NCBI GenBank assembly: GCA_958450365.1
Contig: CAUEEP010000904.1
Coordinates: 434,001-498,000 of the forward strand
Direction: 5' to 3'
Length of the DNA stretch: 64,000 bases
Origin: Mesorhabditis belari
Taxonomy: Eukaryota; Nematoda; Chromadorea; Rhabditida; Rhabditidae
Shown here in pieces: positions 34,232-45,186 of the stretch. A model generated the notes under the pieces. It did no database searches. It saw only the letters and a program-made list of their open reading frames with translations, and had not been told where the DNA came from. The position numbers and the translations under genes are program-made. Each line of letters begins with the position of its first letter. Position 1 is the first letter of the stretch.

Positions 34232-37200
34232 CGTTTGCTTTGGTTTTTCGTTCTCGTGCTCGCTCTGGCCGCCTCCGGGAATCCAGGGAATCCATCACTG
34301 AAAATCCGCCTGAATCATCGGGGATGGGATTTCCTCAGAGAGACCGGAATACGAATGGTTTGCAAGCATTTGATTTCATTTATTTATGTATGAACTAATG
34401 TATAGTTAGGTATTAAGTCGATTTTTAGCTCAAACGATTTTGAGCATCATCAAGACTGGGCGAATATCCGAAAACAGGATATCGGCTTAGGCTCAGGCTT
34501 AGGCTTAGGCTTAGGCTTAGGCTGCCTTGTATGGAAAACCAGATATTCGATATTCAAAACAATGACGGGACAAAACAAAAATTTGTATACATATTTTGGG
34601 CTAATAAGGGCGATAGTGAGGTCATAAAAAACAGAAATAGCCAAAATTTTACCTAAGAAGTTACAAATATGTGAGTGTGAATATCCAATATCCACAGCCC
34701 TGATCATTCTCTTTAGCTCGAGAAGAATATGCCGGGAATGCGTCTATCAGATCAAGAACACAAGAAATCTTACAAATTGGAATTGTCTGATATGACAATC
34801 GACGGAATGAAAAGACCACAGTGAGAGAATTTTGCACCAAATGGTTAGGTAGAGGACTTGGTATGATCTGGCTATGCAAGTTTAATGAGCATAAACTTTT
34901 CCTAGTTAGACCCTAAAAATGACCCAATCAATAAAATTCAGCTTTCACTATGCGCTCACCGAAAACGGGATTTCGATACGAATGAAAGGAATGGAGCTTT
35001 GGGGTCAAGGAACCTACCGAATCTCCAAGAAGATCATAGCTAAGGTTATACTCCTTTTTGAGTGGTTTCTTGTAACAGGTTAACAGGGGAGAAGTTCTTT
35101 TTGGCATGATTGAGATAGCCACCTAGGTAGGTGGAGTACATTTATTAGGGAGAGCACTTAGACTAGAAAATCCCAACAATAGTATATAGAGTGGTCCGAA
35201 ATTATAGCAACTCGGTATTTGCTGGAATCTGTGGTTTAAAAATAATTAAACCACTGATAAAATAGCATTTTTTTTATCTATTTTTCAAGAAAAAAAATCA
35301 ATCAAGCTTAAAGTAGGAGCCTTGAGCGTTAGTACAGGCCTTGAGCCTTGAGTCGTTTTTGGAACGCATTGACCGTGGATGCAGTTAGACTGTATTCAAC
35401 TCATCCCAAGCTTTCATCAACGATTTCTTCAAGGAATTGATGTTTTTGTGCGGCTTCAAGCAAGCTTTTGCTTCCAAAACGGTCCAGACAGAGTAATCAA
35501 GGGGATTAAGATCAGGGGAGTTTGGTACTTGACAAATTACTCGGTACACTCGGAAAACTTGATAAATTCGAGGAGATTGTTCTCACATCAATCCTGAACT
35601 TTGCGAGCTTTGTACGCAGGCATCCTCTTGTTGAAACCAATGGCGTGCCCCATAAGTGTGGATTTGCCCATGGAAATAAATCGTTTTTAAGAACATTGAA
35701 GTACACGTCCTGATTGATCTTAACACCAGCATCCACGAAAACAAGTGACATTTTTCCATGTGATGGCACAGCTGCAAAAACGATAACCGATTGTGGATGA
35801 GAAACTAGCTAAATTACAGAATTAATCTTCGAATAGATGCGATTATTCTCTTCAACAAGATACTCTTCAACAGTAAATATCTTTTCATCAAATCAAGATG
35901 AAGATGCCGGCTGTTTCCGATCCGTCTCAGCAGGGCCTTTGAGAGTACTAATCGTTTAACTTATCGACAATAATTAAACTTCGTTCTGCTTGTAGGCGTG
36001 CAATTTAAGGTCGTCAACAACTATTCTTCGAAGAGAAGATCGAGAGAAGCAAATCCCTTTCGAATGATGCGCACGGAAAGGTTTTTGCAAATCCTATCCC
36101 GAACTTTTTTGATCGTGTCCTTAGTTCTGGCTGTGCGCTTCCGACCTCTTCTAATCCGATTTCTAATCTAATTCTAATCCCAAGACTTTAAACCTTTTAC
36201 TCGTTCGATAAACAACGATCTTGTTGATCTTCAGTCGCTTGGCGATGTCGATCGCCGATATCCCACTTTTATGCAAGACGACGATCGAATCGCGATGAAC
36301 AGATTTCTTGACCATTCCTAAAATTAGCAAAGCTTTCGAGTAATAATATAAAATACAATCAAATAAGGAGAAAAAAAAGTCGATAAAGCTTTAGGAATGT
36401 AAATCGATTGCAGCTTAATTGAAGCCGACCCGAGTTGCTATAATTTTGGACCACCCTGTACACTCCTTGTTAGAAGTACCCCACCCAGTCTACCTGCGTT
36501 GGTCCCCCAACCATTGAGAAATCGAGATTTTGAAAATTCCTCTACTTTACAGTTCTCCACACACGGCCGGCTTGATGCCCGTTTACGCAATGTGCACGCG
36601 AATGGCCTCGTTCGAATCGGTCTTCATGAAGGGCGCCCACAAATATTCTTTGAGAACTGCAACGCCGGTGTCGGGGATGTGGAACTTGAGTTTGTCACAT
36701 GCATAATATATTGAGACGATTCAAGGAAGCTTTCAGTTTTCACGGCCGAGCCGCATGGATTATCAACCTTTTCACCGGATATCTAAACGACAAGGCAAGA
36801 CGGGAAATCAACAAAAAAGTGAGTGATAATAAAGAGCTGACTTCTATTGCAGTTTTAAGAGTTTGAACATTTATAACAAAATTGATGGTTGATAAGTTAC
36901 ACTTTCGACGAGTGGTAGATCTCTAGAAATCATGTAATCTATATTTCCACCCTCACCACCCCCTATCCAACACTCCACCACTACCTCACCACCTCCTACC
37001 CAGCCCCCAGCACCCCTACCCAACCCCCACCATCCCCCATTACCCTTGATGAGCGGAATTGAATACACAAACTTTCATTACCCTTGACCATTCATTGTAA
37101 CCGTGGGTTTGACTCGACCAAACTCGCTACAGGCCTGTCAATACTTGCAAGACGCTATCGTTGATGCGAACGCGAAAATTCTCTTGACTCCACTACACTT

Positions 37201-38719
37201 TGATTTGAAAGACGATCTCTCGTTGGATTATCGCTTTTTGCATATGGTGCACAATGCGTGAGTCGTTTTAGTCATTGTAGTACTGTAATACAAAGAGTAG
37301 TAACGTCATCTATTGTAAATATCTCTTTACTGTAAACAATAAAGAGATTCTAGACAATACACCGAGACATGGCTGGCGGGAAGTGTGACAGTGGGCAAAT
37401 CTCATTGTTCCATCCATGCGACACCCATGGATACAGGTCAGAGTTCTTGAATCCTGGCTATCATCAAATAGAAATCTTTGCTGGAAGGCATTGGATCTAA
37501 TCAAAGAGTTATCTAGGTCCACAAATTGTTATTAGACCGAAGCACGCATTTTGTTTCAACAGCACTTTAGATAGATTTGGTACTTCAGGCTGTATCCCTC
37601 TCGATTTCAGGGCCAAATCCAGGAGATTTCATGACAACGGTGCTGATCTCCGAGCAGCTGGCCTCTTGTGTGCTCGATTCCGCTCACACAGCCGGCCTCA
37701 TACAAGTCACCTTCACCAAGCATTCACGTGACATCGAAAAATCTTTGAAGACAAGGTTTGTGTTTCTAGTATGAGATGATGTGAAACAAATCGATTCAAT
37801 AAACCAAAACAAGAGTGAGTAGCTTTAGTTGTAGTGGAGAAGCTTTGACCGAGCTTTGTATGGGCACCTTATTCCCGGAACTCGCGACCAAATATTCAGA
37901 CCAACACGTTGACGCCGTCTGTTATGCAAAGCAGACTCCAAAGGTGTCAACTGTTATGCACGGTGCTATTTTATTTCTTTTTTTTCAGTTATCATTAAGC
38001 AAGACAGCTTTTTTGGATCTCTCGCTAAGTTTTTATCTCTCGCTATTCCTCCATCCAAAGGCGGACAATCCAAATCGATTAGCGACATTGGGTGGGAAAG
38101 TGTTACCATGGCTTAGGCTTAGGATAAGCCATACCGTAAATACTGTAGTTGAAGCCCTACGGTATATAAAACTTGTTTTTTTTTGATTTGTGCCTAGAAA
38201 GGAAAAAAAGGAAACCTTTGTTATGTTAAAAGCTCTCTATAGAAATCAACTCCACATCGCATGTGTTTGTTCGAGCCGAGGATACAACGCTGAAAGTTCG
38301 AGTGAAAAACACAAAAGTGCAGCTAAAGGAAACCTTCTCCGAAATTGGACGCTTGAGGTAAATAAAGAACTCAAATATTTCCCCTATTCAATGCAAAATT
38401 CAGTTTCCTCGGCAGCTCTTTGATCGCTAGTTTTGAGCAACTTCTGTTAAATGTATTTCTACAGAAGCCTATCCCCATTCCGGTATTTCGAGAAGCTGCC
38501 ATGGCAATAGCTGGTAAGCTGTGACTTTTATTCACCTTTTATTTATTCACAAATCATTTATTCATCAAATATAACATTAATAAAGGCCAACTTTCATTTC
38601 TTAAATAATGGACCAAATTATTTTTTGGTGAAAATGAATATCGATTCATTTTAGGAAACCCACAGCATACGATCGAAAATGGTTTTGTTCGCGTTGATGC
38701 CAATTTTGTGCATCATTGA
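34229..38719 (+). CDS. LBP/BPI/CETP-family lipid-binding protein, left-arm copy
   Basis: Model: join(34229..34357,34717..34820,34942..35044,36553..36689,36716..36818,37133..37257,37354..37436,37611..37755,37835..37943,37989..38091,38243..38357,38404..38513,38655..38719) = 476 codons plus stop, about the usual length of the family; all phases agree. Signal peptide MRLLWFFVLVLALAASG, then NPSLKIRLNHRGWDFL (BPI N-terminal strand), FHYALTENGISIRMKG, HGRAAWIINLFTGYLNDKAR, ACQYLQDAI, a Cys pair, and a C-terminal ENGFVRVDANFVHH. The family binds lipids or lipopolysaccharide in secreted form. The intron 36690-36715 is only 26 nt, and its acceptor is TTGAG where the right arm has TTCAG. Intron 3 carries a 1.3-kb maT element; intron 5 a C-rich tract. 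The donor of exon 10 (GG|GTGGGA) is the weakest. Confidence 0.85.
34487..34522. repeat. Interstitial telomere-type array (TTAGGC)6
   Basis: ttaggc tcaggc ttaggc x4: six hexamers, one mutated. TTAGGC is the nematode telomere repeat. The matching place in the right arm (about 58721-58730) has only an A/T run, so the array arose or was lost after the duplication. Confidence 0.8.
35185..36460 (-). mobile_element. maT transposon, decayed, left-arm copy
   Basis: TA-flanked; inverted ends tatagagtggtccgaaatta / taattttggaccaccctgta. On the minus strand there are remnants of a maT transposase: DGKMSLVFVDAGVKINQDVY and, in another frame, the C-terminal piece. It sits in intron 3 of the LBP/BPI gene at the same site as 56665-58070, hence older than the duplication. 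Confidence 0.8.
36943..37043. repeat. C-rich tract (G-rich on minus strand)
   Basis: Runs of 3-5 C (caccccctatcc, cccagcccccagcacccc, ccccattaccc) in intron 5 of the LBP/BPI gene. The complement fits a G-quadruplex pattern. Right-arm counterpart: 56105-56180, shorter. Confidence 0.7.
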
Positions 38720-39060
38720 GAACTATAGAAAAGGAACAAGATCTGGTATTTCGAAAAGTAATTTTTTGAAAAGAGCAATATATTTTTATTCTTGTGCAAA
38801 ATTCAATGAACAATGAACAATTTATGGGCTATATAAAGTAAAGAGTATTTAAAAACAAAGAAAAACGCAAAGCAACGAAAGGCAAGAGAGCGATTGTTGA
38901 GAGTAATTGTCGCTGCTGATTGTTGCTGCTCATTGTTGGTTTTAGAGAGTGATTGTTGCTAGCAGTAAAGAGAAAATAGCTGTTAAATTTACTCAGTTAC
39001 ACAAAGCAAGATCGGCATTCCACTCTAACAAGGGAAAGTGAGAAAGAAAGAGATGATGCC

Positions 39061-39093
39061 AGATATCTAATGATTTTCAATCATTAGATATCT
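39061..39093. repeat. Perfect 15-bp hairpin at inner end of left arm
   Basis: agatatctaatgatt, 3-nt loop ttc, aatcattagatatct. The left half belongs to the arm; the right half is an inverted copy of it that lies just outside. The right arm lacks the second half. Confidence 0.85.
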
Positions 39094-40599
39094 GTAAATT
39101 TGGGTGTGGGGGTGAGAGGCGGATAGTAAGCCGTGGATCCCCCCCATTCAAAGGGAATCCCTGGTGCAGTGAGTTGTTTAGCTTTATTAGCAATATTCAG
39201 AAATGTGACCCGGCGAAGAACGGGGATGAGTGCCCGAGTTTTGCCAAGAAATGCCTCAAACGGGGAACGGTGAGCTTTCCTTGGGTTTTTTTTGAGACAA
39301 AGTACTTATAGAAATTGTTATTATGTTTTTAAATGGCTATGGGATAGATTTTTGGACGCTGATTTCAAATCTGCAAACAGATTTTCGCTAGCTCCTCCCA
39401 ATCGCGAGATATTGGCGAGTTTTGGTTAGTTTTGGTTTTGGTTTTGGTTTTGGTCTGCTTTGGTTTTGGTGGTTTTGGTTTTGGTTAAGTTTTGTTTTCC
39501 GAAGTCTACAATATACCTTACTTTATCAATATCAAAGAACACGAATTCTACGTAAACTGTTCGCTTGACGATATCTTGTTTCTTTAATGTCGAACTTGGG
39601 AACTCTTCAAAATGGCCGAAACGAGCACTCCTATTTCGAATACTTGAGGTTACTTAAGCCAAAAACTAATAACGGATTCGAATTCGCCGACCCCGAAAAG
39701 CCGGGTATGCTTGATCTATCGATTGGGTTCATTAAATTTTGATCTGTCCCACCGGTGCACATCCGCGCGAAAAAAAAGAGTGAAAATGCGCTCACGATTG
39801 GGTTTTGATGGCAGAGGTACTATTCTACGCGGAATTTTATGCTGATTCCAGATCTAAAAGACTTTTGAAATCCGTTTGACAGAAATTTTTAAAATCGAAA
39901 AATCGTGAAAAAATCGACCTTTTTCCATTGAAAGGCCAAAAGTGCCCTTCTTCGGAAGGCCAGATCTTGGCGATAACGACAAATAACCAAAATTTGAGCA
40001 CAAACCGAATGCACCAGGGTTGTATCTACATTTCAAAACAAAAAACATGAAAATTGGCCAATTCTGAAAAAACTAGTAGCATTTGGAATGGAAAAATGGA
40101 AAATACACGTTTGGCGACTTTTTGTGCACTAAAACGTGAAGAATCTACCAAATCTAGAGCTTGATCTGCAGCAAATTTACCTTAATCAGCGAATAGACAA
40201 TTTTAGATGATCGCTGGTTCCATTCTTAACGATTTTCTTTTTAACTTCTCACAGAACAATTTGAAACCTAAAGAATTCTTCCTAAAAATCTTTCACTTAA
40301 ATCTCTGCAGCTCGAGCTGAAAAAACAAGTGGACAAGCATTGATGTTCGACAGATTCTCTGCGAGTGCGACTTCTTAAAACAAACAAAACGATACGAGGA
40401 ATGACCATGATAAAAAGGGCCATTTCCTAAAATTGCACAGTCTGTGATTGATCTTGACAGATTTCGGCTCCAAATTACGCTTCCCGAATTTAAAGTCAAA
40501 GCACAATTTTCTACTAAAGGCACCCTCTTAATAATCTTAAATATTACTTTATTTGTTTGATGTGTCTCGTTTTGTTAATTGATTTTTGTTTATTGCTCT
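39094..40599. other. Start of spacer: one candidate exon, otherwise nothing
   Basis: One candidate exon at 39201-39269 (separate entry). A 'ggttttggttttggttttgg' low-complexity run is at 39418-39490. No other exons are convincing. Confidence 0.4.
39201..39269 (+). CDS. Isolated Cys-rich exon, ShK-like pattern
   Basis: Bounded by ATATTCAG and GTGAGC, 23 full codons: KCDPAKNGDECPSFAKKCLKRGT. A C.D......C..fA..C pattern is reminiscent of ShK-type domains, but only three Cys are present and no partner exon was found. May be a gene fragment left at the arm junction. Confidence 0.3.
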
Positions 40600-41015
40600 T
40601 TTAAAGTAAAAGGTGCAGTCAAAGAAAGAAAGCAAAGAAAACGGGCAAAAAAAACGGCTACTACCCAAAAGGTCAAGGGTTCGATTCCGGTCCGAGGCAA
40701 AAATTTTGATTTTTTGCAAATATCTCAAAAATTAGTTTCTAAGGATAATTTAATTTGCTGAGTACAAGTAACATGTTTTTAGCCTATGTTGCCAAACAAA
40801 AAACTATCGAAACGCAATTTCGGCACTTTCTTCGGTCTGACTGAGCTGAAAATGCCTGTAAAAAGTTCAAAACTGTATGAATTCAAAAACGGTTTTCCCC
40901 TTTTTTTTCCGCCTTGAATTCAACTTTCGAATGAGCCATAACACGCGTAGATTGGTTGAGTTTAAGAACCTCTCCCAAAAAAAAAACGGACAGAAGTTAC
41001 CTTCCAACCCAATCT
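40600..41015. mobile_element. Relative of the mariner-ended tRNA-like element
   Basis: Shares with 17334-17811 'acatgttttta gcctat', 'aaaacggtttt', 'gccttgaattca', 'atgagc.ataa', 'ctctcccaaaa' and the end ttccaacccaat. At 40657-40706 it carries a tRNA-like arm: caaaaggtcaagggttcgattccggtccgag has a near-consensus T-arm (GGGTTCGATTCC). The left boundary is not clear. Confidence 0.5.
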
Positions 41016-41663
41016 AAAAAAATTATTGTTCTAATCATAAAATTTTCAAACACTTTGGACACGTTTTTCTCGAGAACCAAAGCCCATGGGAAAAAATTAA
41101 AAATACGTGTTTCTTTGAATTCTATGGGGACTTTTTGTAGCTAGTTCCGGTTTCGAAAATCGGTGGTAATTTGAAACAGTTTCCTAGTAAGATAGCCGCA
41201 CATTGCATGATGGATGAAGCTTGCTTGGACATAAGCGGTGCGTGGAGGCATTTCATGCAAACATTGTCGTCTTTTGATGGATTTTTTTGGATGGAAACAT
41301 TGAAATTTAAGTTACAGCTGATTTTATCTTTATAGTGAACTGGGATGGAGCACTTTTTCGGAGGATTTTGTTGTGGGTAGGCGTTCTGGGTGGTTGAATG
41401 GTGTGTCAAAGCGTTACTGGACTCCGTTCTCGCTAATGTTCGCTAATTAGAGCTGATTTCTTACTAATTAACCGAATTTAGTGAATTTTCGTTTCGATTT
41501 CTAATTTTTACGATTCCATTGGGATTTCACGGGCGTTTTTCCTTTGCTGGGCAACATTATAAACTCATTATAATTTGTTAGTGATCTCGATATCTTCATA
41601 ATTTCTGTTAAAAGTTGTTGAACATATTTAAATTAAAGTTCATCTTTTGGCCATTGCTAGAAG
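41016..41663. other. Intergenic DNA, no gene recognised
   Basis: Nothing convincing upstream of the 41664 start codon; no TATA-like box near it, and no clear spliced-leader acceptor within 30 nt. Confidence 0.4.
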
Positions 41664-44275
41664 ATGAATGTGCCACCGGAAGTCGGATTTATTGCAGATA
41701 TTACCATTGGTAAGCTTTCACCGTTCTTTATATTATAATATCTAACATTTCCCAGCGACCATCACCATCATCTGTGATACTCCATTGATTCTATTGATCT
41801 TCGTTAATCAACATTTGAGGTTTTGCTTAAATTTATTTTCCTTAGCTATTTTTGGTCTATAGAACTTTACCTATGGCCAAGATCAAGTCGGAAGTTTTTA
41901 TTTAGCTGAGAAGAATAGCGAAAAATGCAAAATCAAAATCCGGATTGAGACAGCTGGAGTAAGAAATAGTCCGTTTACATGTAGTAGGACAGCTTGTCAG
42001 TTCACAGGCTTAGAGAAAAGCTAAAGAAGAATCCCCTTTCTGGCATGTTGCCTTATTGTTGTTGGTGAATCACTATTTATTTATTAACAATAGCAATCTG
42101 GGAGCTTAAACTCTTTCTCAACAGAAACAGAAAGGCATACAAAAGCTCAAGGTGTTAGTGTCGCTTATGACTCGTGGCTAAATTTTAGCGTACACTTGTG
42201 TCATGCCTAAAGCGTTTTGCCTAGAGAAATTAATCGGTACAAATAAATAGTGATTTTCTAATAATGAGCAAAACTGAATTGGATCGAATTGAGCTGGCCA
42301 TCCAATCAGACGGGGTAATAATACAGAGTGTTCAATATTTATGGGGACTTTTAAGTTTGAAGATTGTTTAGCGCTTCTAAATTTGGTTTATGAAAAAATC
42401 ATTGAGAAAACACTGAATTGCAGAGTTAACATGCTCACTTACTTTTACTGTTTACTCAATTTCTTATGCGAAAAATCGATTCATTGGAACTCGAATTGAA
42501 ATTGAATTGAATTACACCCGTTATTCTTGTTTAATGATAAGAATGATAATGTTTAATGTTTAAAGAAATTCTTCGCTATTCACCGGTTTTCAAATTTATG
42601 GGACATTAAAAATGTTGAAATCATATTTCAGTTTTGATTCTTTCAAGAAAAGTTAGCAAAAGTTGGTGACAAACTCGATGTACTTTACCTCCGTGCCACA
42701 GTAAGCGCTTTCCAAGGGAGTTTCTAGACAAACATCAGCGCGAAAGGCAATAACTTTAAAAAAAGTGATTTAAACTTGTTAAAATATCTGTGTTTACTAT
42801 TTTTTTTCTTTTTTAACATTAGATTTGTACAAAACAAGCTTTAAACCCAGTGATCTATTGGTTCCGATAAATATTGAACACCATGTACCTCAATTCATTC
42901 AAGTAATTCAGTCACTTGATCCATTCGGATCATATCATCTATATATAAATAAAAAAAAACCAAAAAAGGAATAAAATAGAAAAAAATAAAAAAAAAAAAA
43001 AAAAAAAAATTAAAAAATAAAAAAAAAAAATATTTAGGGGAAAAAAAAAAGTAATAAAAAAGAAAAAGGAAAAAAAAAAAAAAAATAAAAAAAAAAAAAA
43101 AGGGGCAAAAAAAGGACGAAAAAATATCCGATTGATCTGAGCATTTCTACTACGCCACTCAGCAAAGAAAATCCTTTTTCAGGTGTCAAAAAGAGTTGAT
43201 CATCATTGCTTTTATGTGTGTAGCGGACACGGTCCACAGTATCGCTTGTCTTTTGTCAGCAATTTATCGCTTATGGATTGCTGTCAATGACTTTGGTCTG
43301 CCTGAAAAGTCGATTTGCCTAGTATTGTTCAAGCATTTAGACAGCTTAACCATCACGAATTATGATTGTATGCGTTACGGGTTTATCGTGCTTTTCATGT
43401 TCAGCTATCAGTTGATGGGCACCGCCACGCTGTTCGTTGCTGTTGAGCGGTAATAAAGAAAGAAATGAATGACAAAGAATTTCGAACCATGAGGGAATTG
43501 AACCCTTGACCTTCTGCTTACCAGGCTTCTGCTTACCAGGCTTCTGCTTACCGGGCGGATGCTCTACCACGCAGCTATCGGCGCTTTCTTTGCCCAAGAA
43601 GAAATAGGAAAGACAAGGAAGAAATTATGTTTCTAAGTTCTAAGTAGTTATGTTCTCTTACAACTTGTTGCATTAAAGGCAACTTTTTTTGCTTCTCCTC
43701 GAATGAAACTTTGGGAAGGATGGGATGTATCCTTAAAGATATGAAACAATTGAGTTCTTAGCTTTTGCTATTGCTAACGATTGTCTAATACATGTTTAGC
43801 TATAGCATTTTACAGATTGATTGCCGTTATGAAGCCGGTCTACTATCGTTCATTGAGCCCGCGGTTCTCATTCGGTGTTATGGGAGGTGAGTGAGCATCC
43901 ATCTTTGTATATGCATATTGCTAGAAAATCAATTAAAGGACTTCCAAACTTTAGGTCTTTTTATCTACATTACAACGACTATATCCTTTTTTCTCGTCAT
44001 TATCTACTCTAATCCTCCATTTCTTACCTCAGCTTATTGTTTCTCTGAGGCGTTCACACCTGGAATCTGGAAATATATGCTCTATTTTCGCTTGAGCACT
44101 CTCGTAATAAGTTCTCTATTGTACACGCCGATTTCCGCACGGATTTATAAAGTGAGACGAATCCTTTTCCTAAACCACTATTGTTTTTAGATGTCGAAAA
44201 CGTTGAAAGGTGGCATTTCCAATATTAACAAGGGCAACTATTCGAAGAGACTCATTCGAACTACAATGACGATAG
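41664..44275 (+). CDS. Seven-transmembrane GPCR (srsx-like), C-terminus lost
   Basis: Model: join(41664..41709,41756..41819,43183..43449,43816..43886,43955..44151,44191..44275), all in phase. TM1 (ITIICDTPLILLIFVNQHLR), TM2 (ELIIIAFMCVADTVHSIACL) with a D, TM3 ending in the DRY-equivalent VERLIAVMKPVYYRSLSPRF, TM4 (GLFIYITTTISFFLVIIYSN), TM5 (WKYMLYFRLSTLVISSLL) and third inner loop (MSKTLKGGISNINKGNYSKR..). The ER....P.YY pattern suits the srsx-like rhodopsin-type receptors. After 44275 no TM6 or TM7 can be read before repeats begin at about 44.6 kb, so the gene is probably truncated and non-functional. Intron 2 carries a TIR element and A-rich DNA; intron 3 carries a tRNA-like relic. Confidence 0.7.
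42322..42887. mobile_element. Tc1-type TIR element in receptor intron
   Basis: TA-flanked inverted ends tacagagtgttcaatattta / taaatattgaacaccatgta; 566 bp, no transposase recognised. Confidence 0.75.
42947..43110. repeat. A-rich low-complexity tract
   Basis: About 160 bp, mostly A with scattered G/T (aaaataaaaaaaaaa). Could be a decayed A-tail or a slippage product. Confidence 0.8.
43493..43590 (-). pseudogene. tRNA-like relic with tripled anticodon segment
   Basis: On the minus strand: D-arm/A-box TAGCTGCGTGGTAGAGC, anticodon region CCGCCCGGTAAGCAG, then two extra copies of AAGCCTGGTAAGCAG, then AAGGTC and a T-arm/B-box AAGGGTTCAATTCCCT. The acceptor ends do not pair (5' GCGCCGA; 3' ATGGTTCG), so it is not a working tRNA. 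The loop would read GGT (Thr-like). It may be a tRNA-derived SINE fragment. Lies in intron 3 of the receptor gene. Confidence 0.6.
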
Positions 44276-44589
44276 GTGGGGCTGATGAGAGTTCGGGTGG
44301 AGCCTGGAAACAAATTAAAAAGTCAAGCAACAAATGTGCAGTCAGGATTGTAATCAAAAGGATAAATTGCCCCATAGGAGAGAAGATTCCCATAGTCATT
44401 AACCATTAAAGAATCATTTTCAGCATTTGTTAAAATTCTCTCAAAAATACCCTCTATTGAATTGATAGGGCTCACCCGAAGCGCAAAGACAATTTCTCAA
44501 TAATTGCCGCAGGATTGATAAATCCCATAACTTAAATATAAAAATAAAACAAATTCAAGTGTTGACACATCAAAATAAAAAGAAAGAAA

Positions 44590-44985
44590 GAATGGAATTG
44601 AACCCAAGCAAACGAATCAAGAAATCGTTGGTACTTAAGGGGTTATGTGCCCCGCGGTCCTCATATATAGGTTTCGCAAAAAAAATACATTTCAAAGTTT
44701 GCCTAAACCCATTTCCATAAATGGCTATAGGCTTAGTTTTAGGCTTAGGTTTAGGCACACAACCACAGATTAAGACCGCGGGGCTTATTACCCTTAGACG
44801 CGATGTTATGTGAAACGGAGTTTGGAAATATGACGGCATTTCTAAAGAAATCATTGAAATTTTTATAAAAATATGTTTGAACTGCAAGCTGAAGAAGGGG
44901 ACTCTGAAAAATGGCTGAGGCTCAGGATTAGGTTTAGGCTTAGGCACATAACCACCTATTAAGACCGCGGGGCTTATAACTAGAC
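44590..44985. repeat. Repeat block with CCGCGG inverted segments and TTAGGC-like hexamers
   Basis: 'gttatgtgccccgcggtc' at 44642 recurs inverted as 'gaccgcggggcttat' at 44775 and again at 44962. Between them are 'taggcttaggtttaggcac' and 'ggattaggtttaggcttagg'. Probably an unrecognised foldback element; it abuts the truncated end of the receptor gene. A T-arm-like gaattgaaccc (minus strand) is at 44593. Confidence 0.5.
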
Positions 44986-45186
44986 TGTGTTCCTAACGGT
45001 TAAACTAATTAACCAGTTAAATTTGCTTGGTTAATTTTTAGGGAGCTAGTCAAAATAGCGCCAAATTTAAAGATTTTAATGTAGATTAACCAATGCTCTT
45101 TTGGAGTTTTCGATAAAAGCTTTATAAGATAAAAGCTTTTTGTGCATTCTCAAGTAAAATAATAGATGAAAACTTGTTTATTCAAT

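Larger units (their letters stand above)
33478..39076. repeat. Left arm of large inverted duplication
   Basis: Matches 53981-61033 in reverse complement over its whole length, gene included, at high identity (most exons differ at a few positions). The outer edge is near 'gttcagctaatatt' (33479); the inner edge is at 'atctaatgatt' (39076). Arm length is about 5.6 kb. Confidence 0.9.

Noticed and set aside
35379..35777. Several overlapping ORFs in the left-arm intron
   Set aside because: They are shadows or fragments of the decayed maT transposase, in different frames.
37815..38423. Long single-exon ORFs over the 3' half of the left LBP/BPI gene
   Set aside because: They read through introns in a wrong frame; the spliced frame recovers family motifs (INSTSHVFVRAED) that the ORFs lack.
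43493..43590. Functional tRNA-Thr gene
   Set aside because: No acceptor-stem pairing and a 30-nt extra insertion in the anticodon region without intron-like structure.
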